64,000 bases of DNA from Trichocoleus desertorum NBK24 (lineage in GTDB: Bacteria; Cyanobacteriota; Cyanobacteriia; FACHB-46): positions 839,628 through 903,627 of the forward strand of contig NZ_CP116619.1 in assembly GCF_030409055.1 (NCBI RefSeq). The letters are read 5' to 3'. The position numbers and the translations under genes were made by a program. The notes under the pieces were generated by a model. The model searched no databases, was not told the DNA's origin, and saw nothing but the letters and a program-made list of their open reading frames with translations. Of this stretch, positions 44,821 through 55,900 are shown piece after piece; positions within the stretch are counted from its first letter, which is position 1; every line of letters starts with the position of its first letter.

Positions 44821-47790
44821 ATGACACGTACCTTCAAACTTTTTTCTTTTGACAAAAGTGATAAAAGAGTTCGCTGGGCTTGGGCTACGCTCGGTCTCAC
44901 CCTCGCGATCGGCACGACAAATTTAGCAAGCCACCCTGCCCAAGCCGAGGGCAGTCGCAACTTATACCCCGCTACTACTACTGGTAATCGAGCCAACTTG
45001 GAGTGGCGTAACAGCCTCTATGCCAACCTGTTACGACGACGGACATTGTTGCAAGTCTATGCCAACCAAGGAGAAGTAATTCTCTTAGGCTCTAGTGCGG
45101 TTGGGGTGGAGCAAGGAGATGCCTTAGTCTATAACCCAGGGCGAGTAACAGGGCCAGTTGGCGACAGAATTATTCCAGGTACAGCTGACTTTCAATGCTC
45201 AACGCAACGGGCTCTGCCTGGTGCACCTGCTACTCAAGGTCAAATTCTCAGCCGCAATCAAGAACTGGTGGGGCCAGATACTATTCCTGGTGGTTCAGTA
45301 ACCAATGGCTACATTCCTTGTTTTTATGTAGCACCTACCTCTGGCATCTACAGTGTGGCCTTTTTCGGGCCTGAGGGGGGTAATAGCGATAGGGAAGTCA
45401 TTCCAACAGGCGCAATTACTCCTCTCCAAACAGGTGATAGTCAAGGAACCAGTGTTGCAGCTTGGGATGTGACGATCCGCAACAGTTTGACATCCTCGAC
45501 TGACATTAATGGCCGCCTCTTCACTGATTATTTAGCTTTATTGACTGGGGGTAATGGTCAGCCTATTGACTCAACACTGCTCACAGTCACGACAGATGGC
45601 TACCGTTACCGAACCAGCTTAAGAGGCATTGATCCCTTTGGTTTTGTCGTTTTTGGCAATCGAGTAGGCTTTTTAGATAGTGATGGTGTTACACCGCTCA
45701 ATCGCGATCTGGTGGGAGGAAGTGCCACAGATAACCAACTGATGAATCCTCAAGGAGGGATAACGATCGCGCCTCCAGAGTTCCCTCTCTTCTTTAGCAA
45801 TTCACCTGAAGCTGCAGCGTTAACTACTCTGGGAATTCCTTTAAATCCTATTGCCCCAGAGGTTGTCCAAGGTAGTTTTAGCTTCCAAGGTTCAGTAGCA
45901 GGCAATACTAGCCTAGTGTCAACAGGCGGTACTTTTAGCTATACAACTAATGTTGAACACGTCTACGAGATGGTGATCAGTCGGGACGGTACCGACTTCG
46001 ACCCAACTAACCCTCAGAACCGGGTTTTACGAGGAGTACGACCTGCAGGGACTCAAACCGTTACATGGAATGGTTTAGATAACAATGGCGATCCTTTTCC
46101 AGTCGGAACTGACTATCCAGCACGCCTTGTAGTGCGAGCAGGAGAATACCACTTTCCACTGTTAGACGTAGAAAATAGTCTTTCCGGAAGTCCTACTTAC
46201 ACCTTACTCAATCCCCCAAATAATGTTTGTCCTCCATTTGAAGGGGGGTGTAGGGCAGCTTTCTACGACGATCGCGGTTATCGCACTGCTAGTGGTGAGA
46301 CGATTGGAACTTTAAATCAAGTTCTGCCAAGTGGAAGGAATCCACCAGTACCACCAAACAGCAACTTTACTACAGGGTTTGACACCGCCTCTGGACAGCG
46401 TGCGTTTGGAGATGGGACGATTAACGGCTTTGGCAATGCCAAAGGGCTAGATCTGTGGACTTATTATCCGAGTAATCCAGAGCTGACGTTGTTGAATATT
46501 GTTGCTACGGCAAATTCTGACTTATCGCTCACAAAGACGGTTGCTGAGACCCAGGTAGTGGTTGGTCAAAATTTGACTTTCACAATTACAGTGGCGAACG
46601 CTGGCCCCGCCCAAGCCACAAATGTAGTCGCAACGGAGCAACTGCCGCCAGGGTTAACTTTTGTCTCAGCTACTCCCAGTCAGGGCACCTACGACAACGT
46701 CAGTGGCCAATGGACGATCGGCACGATCGCTAATGGCGCTAATGCAACCCTACAAGTTGTAGCTCGTGTTGATACAACTGCACCGATTACTAACACAGCT
46801 CAAATTAGTGGCTCAGACCAACCAGACCCCGACTCCACACCTGGAAATGACAATCCACAAGAGGACGACCAAGCAAGCGTTGTCTTAAGTGCTGATTTGT
46901 CGTTGACTAAAACTGTGACTCCTGCCAGAGTATCGGTTGGCCAGAACGCAACTTTCACAATTACAGTGGCAAACGCTGGCCCCTTAGATGCAACAAATGT
47001 CGTTGCCACGGAACAACTGCCGTCGGGGTTAACTTTTGTCTCAGCCACTCCTAGCCAAGGCACCTACGACAACGTCAGTGGCCAATGGACAGTTGGCACG
47101 ATCGCTAATGGAGCAACTGCGACGCTACAAGTTGTAGCTCGTGTCGATACAACTGCACCAATTACTAACACAGCTCAAATTAGTGGCTCAGACCAACCAG
47201 ACCCTAACTCCATACCGGGGAACAACAATCCCCAAGAAAATGACCAGTCCAGTGCTGCGTTAGGAGCGCCTAATCTCCGCTTCATCAAGCGAATTACGAG
47301 CCTGACTCGCGCTGGAGCGCCAATCCGCTTTACAGATTTTGTTGACGACCCTAATGACCCCAATGATAGTGTGTCAGGTTGGTCTCAACTGTCGCCTGTG
47401 GGAGTGCTAACCATCGACCCGAACAATCCTTTAAACAGTGGAGACGAGGTGGAATACACACTGTACTTCCTTTCGGATGGTGCTGTACCCGCTGAAGGCG
47501 CTAGTGTTTGCGATCAAATTCCGCCAGGAACCATATTTATTCCTGACAGTTTCGGAGCAACTACAGGCATCCAATTTAACCGAGCCAATGCCGCTAGAGC
47601 GCTGACCAATAGTGTGGACACGGATGAGGGCAATTTCTTCACGCCTCTAGCACCTCTCCCCAACGGCAATGCTTGTCCCGCCAGTGCTCAAACCAACGCT
47701 AATGGGTCTGTCATTGTCAACCTAGGAGAAGTTTCTAGTACTCCAGGCCAAAATTTTGGTTTTGTGCGCTTTCGGGTCAGGATTGATTAG
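44821..47790 (+). CDS. Secreted protein with two DUF11 repeats
   Basis: 989 residues. The signal peptide (L-G-L-T-L-A-I-G-T-T-N-L-A-S, cleavage near A-Q-A-E at 42) is followed by an N-terminal part of about 520 residues without a recognised domain. It includes many Gly/Asn/Thr turns. Residues about 567-816 are two near-identical DUF11 repeats of 125 residues (46519-46893 and 46894-47268), and a third, divergent repeat-like region follows. DUF11 proteins are usually surface-attached stalks. It probably acts with the barrel encoded 38 bases upstream. Confidence 0.75.
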   Translation: MTRTFKLFSFDKSDKRVRWAWATLGLTLAIGTTNLASHPAQAEGSRNLYPATTTGNRANLEWRNSLYANLLRRRTLLQVYANQGEVILLGSSAVGVEQGDALVYNPGRVTGPVGDRIIPGTADFQCSTQRALPGAPATQGQILSRNQELVGPDTIPGGSVTNGYIPCFYVAPTSGIYSVAFFGPEGGNSDREVIPTGAITPLQTGDSQGTSVAAWDVTIRNSLTSSTDINGRLFTDYLALLTGGNGQPIDSTLLTVTTDGYRYRTSLRGIDPFGFVVFGNRVGFLDSDGVTPLNRDLVGGSATDNQLMNPQGGITIAPPEFPLFFSNSPEAAALTTLGIPLNPIAPEVVQGSFSFQGSVAGNTSLVSTGGTFSYTTNVEHVYEMVISRDGTDFDPTNPQNRVLRGVRPAGTQTVTWNGLDNNGDPFPVGTDYPARLVVRAGEYHFPLLDVENSLSGSPTYTLLNPPNNVCPPFEGGCRAAFYDDRGYRTASGETIGTLNQVLPSGRNPPVPPNSNFTTGFDTASGQRAFGDGTINGFGNAKGLDLWTYYPSNPELTLLNIVATANSDLSLTKTVAETQVVVGQNLTFTITVANAGPAQATNVVATEQLPPGLTFVSATPSQGTYDNVSGQWTIGTIANGANATLQVVARVDTTAPITNTAQISGSDQPDPDSTPGNDNPQEDDQASVVLSADLSLTKTVTPARVSVGQNATFTITVANAGPLDATNVVATEQLPSGLTFVSATPSQGTYDNVSGQWTVGTIANGATATLQVVARVDTTAPITNTAQISGSDQPDPNSIPGNNNPQENDQSSAALGAPNLRFIKRITSLTRAGAPIRFTDFVDDPNDPNDSVSGWSQLSPVGVLTIDPNNPLNSGDEVEYTLYFLSDGAVPAEGASVCDQIPPGTIFIPDSFGATTGIQFNRANAARALTNSVDTDEGNFFTPLAPLPNGNACPASAQTNANGSVIVNLGEVSSTPGQNFGFVRFRVRID
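46519..47268 (+). repeat. Two tandem 375-bp repeats in the DUF11 protein gene
   Basis: Unit 1 is 46519-46893 and unit 2 is 46894-47268. They share long identical nucleotide runs, for example around GTCTCAGC and CACCTACGACAACGTCAG, which points to recent duplication or gene conversion. Confidence 0.85.
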
Positions 47791-47885
47791 ATAGCGATCG
47801 CCCACCCAACTCAAACCCCAAACCCAACCCCCCATCACAACCTTTAGAGTCTGTATTCTTTACAATCCTTGTAAAAGATGTAACA

Positions 47886-47918
47886 GCCCATTTGTGGTTA
47901 ATACGGTAACAAATGGGC
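47886..47918 (+). terminator. Candidate hairpin after the DUF11 gene
   Basis: A perfect 10-bp stem (GCCCATTTGT with ACAAATGGGC) and a 13-nt loop lie about 95 bases after the stop. There is no U-run, so it may be a processing or regulatory hairpin rather than an intrinsic terminator. Confidence 0.35.
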
Positions 47919-48051
47919 ATGCTAGTGCTAACGTCTGCACTGGCGCTATTGAGCTGTACAAACGACATTGAACCAATCTGATGCTTATGGGATCATGGCT
48001 TAAATCGATGTCGTCAATAACGTCAATCAGCTGAACACTGAGGAACTGGCT

Positions 48052-48891
48052 TTGAAACGGACTTGGGTGCAATTACTTCTCCTATTCGTATTAGGAATCA
48101 GCCTGCTGGCAATTGCCGATCTCGCGATCGCTCAATCCTTAAAAGTTCGAGTGAATCGTTGGCTAGAGGTACGGCAGATTCAAGGAGCAGTCAGTCTGTA
48201 CCAAGGTCAAAAATTACAACCCGCTAAAAACGGCAGTCGCATCCAAGCAGTAGGTGATGGAGTTCAAACGGCTGCTAAATCCAGCGCTGTTTTAGCGGTA
48301 GATACGGGTATTGGCTTTATTAAAGTTTCTGAGAACACCAATATCCGAGTTTTACAACTAGAACGGCTGGCTAGTGGCGGACAAGTGACGCGGCTACAGG
48401 TGACAGGTGGACAAGCTCGCCTTCAAGTCAGACCCTTCACCAATCCTGATTCGCGCTTAGAAATTCTCTCGCCTGCGGGCCTAAGTGCAGTGCGTGGGAC
48501 TGAGTTTGGCGTGAGTGTGCAGCCAGATGGCAAAACTGGGGTCGCCACCTTAGAAGGCAAAGTCGCCGCGATCGCTCAAGGAGCCAGTGTCCCCATTCAA
48601 GCGGGGTTCCAAAGTTTGGTCATCCCTGGAGAAGCACCCTTACCTCCTACCCCATTACGAGAAGATACTCGACTGCAACTCCAAGTCTTGGAGCCAGTAG
48701 GCAATAACCAAGCGCGAATTGCTGGACAAGTGGATGTTGTTAATCTGGTATTAGTGAACGATCAACCCCTTAGCCTCGATCGCGAAGGTCAGTTTGATGT
48801 CAGAGTTGCACTGCCCCGCCAGCGACGGATTCGGGCTGTAGTCAGAACTCCCTTGGGAAAACAGCAAATTTATGAATTGGCAGTTCCGTGA
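48052..48891 (+). CDS. FecR-domain protein
   Basis: 279 residues, starting at TTG 48052 (followed by K-R-T-W-V). An N-terminal signal anchor ([14 protein letters not shown]) places it in the periplasm or at the membrane. A FecR domain spans about 50-180: [14 protein letters not shown], then [19 protein letters not shown], the signature of the family. FecR proteins sense at the periplasm and pass signals across the membrane. Its last 20 bases overlap the start of the CHASE2 kinase gene, implying translational coupling and a shared pathway. Confidence 0.85.
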   Translation: MKRTWVQLLLLFVLGISLLAIADLAIAQSLKVRVNRWLEVRQIQGAVSLYQGQKLQPAKNGSRIQAVGDGVQTAAKSSAVLAVDTGIGFIKVSENTNIRVLQLERLASGGQVTRLQVTGGQARLQVRPFTNPDSRLEILSPAGLSAVRGTEFGVSVQPDGKTGVATLEGKVAAIAQGASVPIQAGFQSLVIPGEAPLPPTPLREDTRLQLQVLEPVGNNQARIAGQVDVVNLVLVNDQPLSLDREGQFDVRVALPRQRRIRAVVRTPLGKQQIYELAVP

Positions 48892-51800
48892 ATGGGGATG
48901 GCGGCTGCTGCCTGGTGGCATCACTGCCCTCATTGTGGTTGGTCTGCTTAAGGTAGGAGCTTGGCAGCCTTTAGAGCAGCTGTCTTATCGGCTGTTATTT
49001 CGGCTGCGAGGAGATCAAGCTTGGGATGAGCGAGTGGTGATTGTCGCCATTGATGAACCCAGTCTGAAAAAATATGGTCTCTTTCCTTGGCCCCGACAGT
49101 ATCACACCCAGCTATTGCAGCGCTTAACTAAAGCCGAACCGAGTGCGATCGCCTTTGATGTCATTCTGTCAGAACCCACTCCTCAAGATGCCAGTTTAGC
49201 AGCAGCAATGCAGCAGCAAAGCCATGTCGTTTTAGCCCAAGCCTGGGACTATCTTGGCACTCCTTTACACATCAGCCCACCCCTAAAAACCGCCGCAGTT
49301 GATGTCGGCCATGTGCTCAAGCAAGAAGACACGGATGGCGTGACTCGCAGCATTCAACCCCAGGTGAGAGGAGTAGCAGCTCTCGGATTAGCGGCGGTGC
49401 AAGTGCATTCCTTAGTTCAGGAACCCGTTCAACTACCACCGCTGGATCAACCGCTATGGGTCAATTGGCCAGGTTCAGCCCAGCGACTTCAGCAATATTC
49501 CTATGCTGCCGTATTGCAAGGGCAAGTACCGAACACTGCCTTCAAGAACAAAATTGTTTTAGTGGGCATGACAGCGATTGGGTTTGATCCACTGCCTACC
49601 CCTTTTAATCGCAATCCCTCTGCCAGCGGAGTTCACCTCCATGCAGCGGTGATTAGCAATCTCTTGCAGCAGAATTGGTTGCACCGTCCCCCGCAAAGTT
49701 GGAGTTGGCTATTGCTGCTAGCTGGCCCCAGTTTCAGCTGGCTTCTCAGTCGTGGAAATACTAGTCAGCAACTTGCCATCTGGATTGGTACTTGTTTGAG
49801 TTGGGGTGGGGTTAGCCTGCTACTGTTTGGAGCGGGCTATTGGATACCTGTCGCTGCTCCTTTGATCTTAACCACGGTGACTACAGGGGTTGTAGTTCTA
49901 CACGATCGCCTCCGGGTCAACTCTTTACTCCAAGCGAGAAGTGAGTTTCTAGCAACCATGAGTCACGAAATCCGCACGCCCATGAATGCAGTCATTGGCA
50001 TGACAGGATTGTTGCTCGACACTCCTCTTAGCGAGCAGCAGCGAGACTTTGTAGAGACGATTCGCAGCAGTGGCGATGCGTTGCTGACCATTATTAATGA
50101 CATTCTAGATTTCTCTAAAATCGAATCTGGCAAGCTAGAGCTAGAGGAGCAACCCTTTGAATTACGAACCTGTGTAGAGGAGTGTTTAGACTTACTCGCT
50201 TCTAAAGCTGCTGAGAAAAATCTAGAGCTAACTTATTGGATTGATCCAGCCGTACCCCAGCAACTGCTCGGAGATATTACCCGAATTCGGCAGATTTTGG
50301 TCAATCTACTCAGTAATGCAGTGAAATTTACCCCGGCTGGAGAAGTCGTGGTTTCGGTTAAGGCGAGTTTCGCTACTAACCAGCGCTTAAAGACGGTTGA
50401 GCCGACATCTAGCTTAAAAGCTAGTCTGAAAAACAGGGGCAAGGTCTACGAAATTTGCTTTGCTGTCAAAGATACCGGGATTGGTATCCCACCCGATCGC
50501 CTCGATCGCTTGTTTAAATCCTTTAGTCAAGCCGACTCTTCTACCACTCGGCAGTATGGCGGCACGGGTCTGGGGTTGGTCATTAGTCAGCGCCTCAGCC
50601 AGATGATGGGTGGTCGGATGTGGGTAGAAACCCATTTAAACCAAGGCTCGACGTTTTATTTCACAGTTTTAGCGCCAGCCGCACCAGAGCTAGTACCGTT
50701 GAATCTAGCCAGCTCTCAAGCCCAATTAACTGGGAAGCGGCTGTTAATCGTAGATGACAACGCCACGAACCGACGAATTTTGTCTTTGCAAGCGCAGTCC
50801 TGGCAGATGCAGCCTGAAACTGTAGATTCCGGTACTGCTGCTTTGGCATGTTTACAAGCACAGCCCGCGTTCGATCTGGTGATTTTAGACATGCAAATGC
50901 CAGGGATGAATGGCCTGACTTTGGCAGATGCGATTCGCCAGTTGCCAGGATGCCAAACCTTGCCCTTGGTGATGCTCACGTCTCTAGGCCGACCGGAAGT
51001 GAATGCTCAGGCGATCGCCGCTAAGTTTGCAGCCTTTCTGACTAAACCTGTCAAACAAACCCAGCTTTACAATGCGCTCTTGCAAGTTATGGGAGCCCAA
51101 CCGATTCTAACTAGCCATGCTCAGCCTCTCCCTAGGTTTGATCAAGGCTTAAGCGATCGCCATCCCCTCCGCTTGTTGCTGGCTGAAGACAATGTGGTGA
51201 ATCAAAAAGTGGCCTTACGCCTGCTAGAAAAAATGGGCTACCGCGCAGATGTGGCAGGGAATGGGCTGGAGGTGCTGGATGCCTTACAGCGACAAACCTA
51301 TGATGTGGTGCTAATGGATGTGCAAATGCCCGAAATGGATGGCTTGACGGCAACCCGACAAATTCATCAACACTGGCCCTCTAATCAGCGCCCCCGACTA
51401 GTCGCGATGACTGCAAATGCGATGCAGGGCGATCGCGAAGCTTGCCTAAAAGCAGGGATGGACGACTACATCAGCAAGCCCATTCGCACCGAAGAGTTGA
51501 TGCAAGCGCTCCTACGCTGTCCCTCACACCCAGTTGCTGCGGCTAGCTCTACATCGGCTACCGCAGTCGTGATCGATCCCCAAGCTCTGGAGGCTTTGCG
51601 AGAATTGGGAGGGGAGGAAGCAGAAGCACTTTTGCAAGAAATTATTGATACTTATCTAGAAGACACCCCTAAACTGCTACAGGCGATCGCCTCCGCTTTA
51701 GAAAGTCAAGACGCGATCGCCCTGAAGCATGCCATCCATACCTTGCAAGTGACTAGCACCCATATTGGGGCAGTAAGCCTCTGTAAAGTGTGCCAAGACT

Positions 51801-51919
51801 TGCAGGCTACTCAAAGCGCTGAAGACCTGGTTTCTAGAGAATGGTTGGCTCGCCTAGAAACAGAATATCGAAAAGTCGTCGTCGCTTTGCAAGCAGAGCA
51901 TCCACAAGTGCGAGCCTAA
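48872..51919 (+). CDS. CHASE2 hybrid histidine kinase with two receivers and an HPt domain
   Basis: 1015 residues. An N-terminal helix, an extracytoplasmic CHASE2 domain (about 30-270: [19 protein letters not shown]), then three hydrophobic helices at 277-340. HisKA with His365 (M-S-H-E-I-R-T-P), HATPase with N-L-L-S-N-A-V-K-F and G-T-G-L-G-L, receivers with Asp673 and Asp816, and a C-terminal HPt with His956 (I-H-T-L-Q). This is a full phosphorelay in one chain. CHASE2 next to FecR and DUF928 genes is a recurring cyanobacterial association; the ligand is unknown. Its start overlaps the FecR gene. Confidence 0.93.
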   Translation: MNWQFREWGWRLLPGGITALIVVGLLKVGAWQPLEQLSYRLLFRLRGDQAWDERVVIVAIDEPSLKKYGLFPWPRQYHTQLLQRLTKAEPSAIAFDVILSEPTPQDASLAAAMQQQSHVVLAQAWDYLGTPLHISPPLKTAAVDVGHVLKQEDTDGVTRSIQPQVRGVAALGLAAVQVHSLVQEPVQLPPLDQPLWVNWPGSAQRLQQYSYAAVLQGQVPNTAFKNKIVLVGMTAIGFDPLPTPFNRNPSASGVHLHAAVISNLLQQNWLHRPPQSWSWLLLLAGPSFSWLLSRGNTSQQLAIWIGTCLSWGGVSLLLFGAGYWIPVAAPLILTTVTTGVVVLHDRLRVNSLLQARSEFLATMSHEIRTPMNAVIGMTGLLLDTPLSEQQRDFVETIRSSGDALLTIINDILDFSKIESGKLELEEQPFELRTCVEECLDLLASKAAEKNLELTYWIDPAVPQQLLGDITRIRQILVNLLSNAVKFTPAGEVVVSVKASFATNQRLKTVEPTSSLKASLKNRGKVYEICFAVKDTGIGIPPDRLDRLFKSFSQADSSTTRQYGGTGLGLVISQRLSQMMGGRMWVETHLNQGSTFYFTVLAPAAPELVPLNLASSQAQLTGKRLLIVDDNATNRRILSLQAQSWQMQPETVDSGTAALACLQAQPAFDLVILDMQMPGMNGLTLADAIRQLPGCQTLPLVMLTSLGRPEVNAQAIAAKFAAFLTKPVKQTQLYNALLQVMGAQPILTSHAQPLPRFDQGLSDRHPLRLLLAEDNVVNQKVALRLLEKMGYRADVAGNGLEVLDALQRQTYDVVLMDVQMPEMDGLTATRQIHQHWPSNQRPRLVAMTANAMQGDREACLKAGMDDYISKPIRTEELMQALLRCPSHPVAAASSTSATAVVIDPQALEALRELGGEEAEALLQEIIDTYLEDTPKLLQAIASALESQDAIALKHAIHTLQVTSTHIGAVSLCKVCQDLQATQSAEDLVSREWLARLETEYRKVVVALQAEHPQVRA

Positions 51920-51956
51920 TAAGAGACACCTAATAGGAGACACCTAATAAGAGACA
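51915..51956. repeat. Three tandem 14-bp repeats after the CHASE2 kinase gene
   Basis: CCTAATAAGAGACA is repeated three times in a row, the middle copy having one change (AATAGG). The first unit overlaps the kinase stop codon. Similar short repeats are common in filamentous cyanobacterial intergenic regions. Confidence 0.85.
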
Positions 51957-51987
51957 ATAGAGGGTCTGGATTCTGTGCTAAACCTTC

Positions 51988-52593
51988 GTGCCTTATCGTT
52001 ACCTGCTGTTTTATAAGCCGTACGACGTGCTGACGCAATTTACAGACAATAGTGCTGAAATCCCTCGTCAGACTCTCAAAAGTTACATTCCTGTCCCTGG
52101 AATTTACCCAGTCGGTCGATTGGATCGAGATAGTGAAGGCTTGCTCCTACTGACCAATCACGGTCAACTACAACACCGCCTCAGTGACCCGCAATTTCAA
52201 CATCCTCGTACTTACTGGGTGCAGGTAGAGCGAGTTCCCGATGCCGCCGCTTTAGCTCAATTGCGCCAAGGCGTGACGATTCAAGACTACAAAACTCGGC
52301 CTGCCCAAGTGACGCTACTGCCGACAGAACCCACTTTGCCTCCTCGCGAACCTCCCATTCGATTTCGTAAAAATGTCCCTACTGCTTGGCTGGAGATGAC
52401 CTTAACAGAAGGCAAAAATCGTCAAGTGCGTCGCATGACCGCAGCGGTGGGGTTTCCGACTCTGCGCCTGGTACGAATTGCGATCGCCCACCTCCAATTG
52501 GCAGGACTAGAGCCAGGTCAATGGCGAGATCTAACCCTCCCAGAGCAGGCGAGTTTACAGCAGCTTTGCTTTCCGAGAGCAAAACTTAATTAA
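51988..52593 (+). CDS. rluE: rRNA large-subunit pseudouridine synthase (RluE-like)
   Basis: 201 residues starting at GTG 51988. The RsuA/RluB/E/F family signature is complete: [14 protein letters not shown] at 6-19, then catalytic Asp46 in [15 protein letters not shown], and [11 protein letters not shown]. No S4 domain is present, as in RluE, which makes pseudouridine at 23S rRNA position 2457 (E. coli numbering). That target is inferred from family resemblance; the protein could also be an RluF-type relative. Confidence 0.85.
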   Translation: MPYRYLLFYKPYDVLTQFTDNSAEIPRQTLKSYIPVPGIYPVGRLDRDSEGLLLLTNHGQLQHRLSDPQFQHPRTYWVQVERVPDAAALAQLRQGVTIQDYKTRPAQVTLLPTEPTLPPREPPIRFRKNVPTAWLEMTLTEGKNRQVRRMTAAVGFPTLRLVRIAIAHLQLAGLEPGQWRDLTLPEQASLQQLCFPRAKLN

Positions 52594-52965
52594 CTACAAA
52601 CCAAGGTCAGCGGTTAAATAGATACAATGGGGCATCCGTACAAATATCGTTAAACTACTTTATAACCACTCAAATCTAAACTCGTATTCCAGGATTTGAG
52701 CATGTTGACATCACCGACAACCAGACGCCACAACCCTGATTAACTGTCTGCTTAGCAGGTACAAGAACTCAACATAGGGTAGCTAAGGCTAAGTCGCCAA
52801 AGTTGTGAGGGCGTGTGAGTCAGAATTCGCTCAGGATATTTCTCACTTGACGTTACTAAGTATATATAACTAAGAATTTTGATAACTAAGCATCTTGATC
52901 AAATAGTTTTGTCGTTTTAGTCTCACCTCAGCATTCGCTCTGCACTTCATCCGTCAGTTGAACCA
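52594..52965. other. 372-bp region before the giant PAS kinase
   Basis: AT-rich, lacking ORFs of note. Contains the tandem 16-bp direct repeats listed separately. The kinase promoter is expected at or near these. Confidence 0.45.
52868..52899. promoter_or_regulatory. Tandem 16-bp direct repeats upstream of the PAS kinase gene
   Basis: AACTAAGAATTTTGAT and AACTAAGCATCTTGAT lie head to tail (14 of 16 bases equal), about 65 bases before the ATG at 52966. Direct repeats of this size suit OmpR-type regulators; this role is inferred. Confidence 0.4.
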
Positions 52966-55900
52966 ATGACTTCTGATCCACAACCGTACTGGTGCCAGTT
53001 TTCGTCTAGATCAGCCGCTTCAGATGAGTTGCCATCGCCTAACTTAGGTGCTAAGTATCAAGTATTTTCAGCCAACTCGCACCCAATTAGTGTGGAAGTG
53101 CAGCAATATCGCCCGTCATACAAACAAAGCCCTCTAATTCAGCTTGCTTTAGACGCTACAGGCACGATTGCAACGGTGAACCCGCTAGGTGCAGCCTGTC
53201 TGGGTTACACCGTACAGGAGTTGATTGGTAGCTCAGTTTTCCATCTCTTCCACTCAGAGGATCAAAATTTTTTACAGACAAAATTAAATGAGTGTTTGCA
53301 AAATGCTAGACCTTCGTCAGTTCCGTCAGTAGAGATAAAGACAGAGATTGCTCACAATCACTACTGGGAATTGCGACAGATTTGTAAGAATGGACGGGTG
53401 ATCTGGGTGAAAGCTTTTGTGCAACCAGATGCTTTGGGACAACCCGCGATAGAACCAACTATCAACCTTGAGGGTAGCTGCGCTCAACCAATGGCTAGGG
53501 CGACCGTGCAACTGTTGTGTGAAGACATTACTGAGTGGAAGCAAGCTGAGGCAGGACTGCAACAAGAACGCAACTTCATTGCGGCTGTGCTCGATACTGT
53601 CACCAACTTAATTGTAGTCCTAGACCCTCAAGGACATATCATTCGCTTCAATCGAGCCTGCCAGCGCGTAACTGGATACACATTTGCTGAAGTCAAAGGC
53701 ATTCCTTTCTGGGATATTCTGCTGTTGCCAGAGGAAATCGCAGGGGTCAAAGCTGGCTTTAGTCAGTTACAAGCGGGGTTGTTTCCCAACGAGTACGAAA
53801 ATCACTGGGTCACGAAGACAGGTATCCCCCGCTTAATTGCTTGGTCGAATACGGCGATCGTCGATGGTGACGGCAAGGTTGAATACATCATTGGCACTGG
53901 CCTAGATATTACGGAGCGGCGACAAACAGAGTTGGCCTTGCAGCGATCGCAACAGCAGCAATACCAGCACCTGGTGGATTCAGTCGAAGGAATTGTCTGG
54001 GAAGGCGAAGCTGACAGTCTCCAGTTCTCCTTTGTCAGCCCCAAAGCCGAACGAATTTTAGGCTATCCTCTCGCCGATTGGTTAAGAGATCCGCAATTTT
54101 GGCTCAATCATATTCACCCAGACGATCGCACCTGGGTAGTCGAGACTTGTCATCGAGAAACTCAAGCGCGACGAAACCACACGTTAGAGTACCGGATGAT
54201 TGCCCAGAATGGGCAGGTGGCATGGTTTAGAGACATGATTACGATCGTGCCTGACACTCAGCCTTTGCAGTTGCGGGGAGTCATGCTCGATATTACTGAG
54301 CGCCGCCAAGCAGAAATTGCGCTGCAAATGAGTGAGGCCCGCTACCGAGCCGTAGTGGAGCAAGCCACAGAAGGAATTTTCTTGGTTGATGTAGAAACCA
54401 AACGGTTGCTAGAAACCAACGCCGCCTGTCAAAGCTTATTAGGATATACCGCAGAGGAACTGTCGGCCTTGACGCTCTATGATGTGGTAGCTCACGATCG
54501 CGCAGACATTGAGCGAAATATTCAACACGTTCTGGCTCAGAAGCGTTATTTCATCGGGGAGCGGCAATATCGTCGTAAAGACGGCTCCTTGATTGAAGTG
54601 GAAGTGAGCGCCCATGTCATCAGCAACCACTATTGGTCATTTTTGTGTGTCGTCGTTCATGATGTCACAGCTTATAAGCAAGCAGCGGCTGCCTTAGAGC
54701 AATCCTTAGCATTGCTACGTGCCACCCTTGAGTCTACTGCCGACGGCATCATGGCTATTGGAGCAGACTGTCGAGTGTTGTGCGCCAACCGCAAACTGGT
54801 GGAAATGTGGGGAATTTCGGAGGAGTTGATGGCTCCCTCGCGGGGTGAAGAGCGCCTACAATTCTTGGCCGCTCAAATGAAAGACCCAGAAATCTTCTTA
54901 AAAAAAATTCAAGCTGTACAAGGACAACCTGATGCAGAAGTGCAGGACTTGCTCGAATTTGAAGATGGTAGAGTGGTCGAGCGCTACTCGAAACCGCAAC
55001 GCTTAGGCGATCAAATTGTCGGTCGGGTTTGGAGTTTTCGAGACATTACTCAGCGTCAGCAAGCAGAAACGGCGCTAGCCCAAAGTGAAGCCAAGTGGCG
55101 ATCGCTGATTCAAAACAGTTCCGACATTATTGCCATCCTAGAAGCTGATGGCACGGTGCGCTATCAAAGCCCTGCCGTGGAACACATTATGGGCCACTCA
55201 CCCCAGGAATTAGTGGGCAGAAATGCTTTAGAACTGATTCACCCCGAAGATGTGGAATATGTGGCTCAAGCCTTTCGGGACTTGATCGCAGGCATATTAC
55301 CCTCACTCTCGATTGAGTTTCGCTTTATGCACCAAGACGGAACTTGGCGCTTTGTGCAATCCACTGGGACGAATTTGCTAGCCGATCCGTCTGTTATGGG
55401 CATTGTCACCAACTCCCGAGACATTACCGAGCGGAAACGAGCTGAGCGAGCGTTGCAAAAGCAGACCGATCGCGAACGCTTAATGCGATTAATTGCCCAA
55501 CGCATCCACCAGTCGTTGAACTTAGAAGAAATTCTCAATACGACCGTCGCCGAGGTGCGGCAGTTTCTCAAAACCGATCGAGCGATTATTTTTCGATTTA
55601 ACCCGGATGGTAGCGGCGTTGTGAATGTGGAGTCGGTGACAGCAGGGTGGAACCCTATCCTAGGTCGGGTGATCCACGATCGCTGTTTTGCTCCGATTGC
55701 TAGCCGAGCCACACCTCGCCACACCATCCGAGCGATCGCTGATCTCGACGCTGCTGAGGTTGATCCTTGCTATGTCGAAATGTTGGCTCCCCTACAGGTA
55801 AAAGCCAGCTTGGTGGTGCCAATCTTACAGGGTGAGCAGCTATGGGGCTTATTAATTGCTCATCACTGTAGTGCGCCTCGGCAATGGTTGCCGCCAGAAG

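Noticed and set aside
44518-44996. Antisense ORFs of 60-98 codons across the barrel and DUF11 genes
   Set aside because: They are shadows of long plus-strand genes with clear domains, and have no features of their own.
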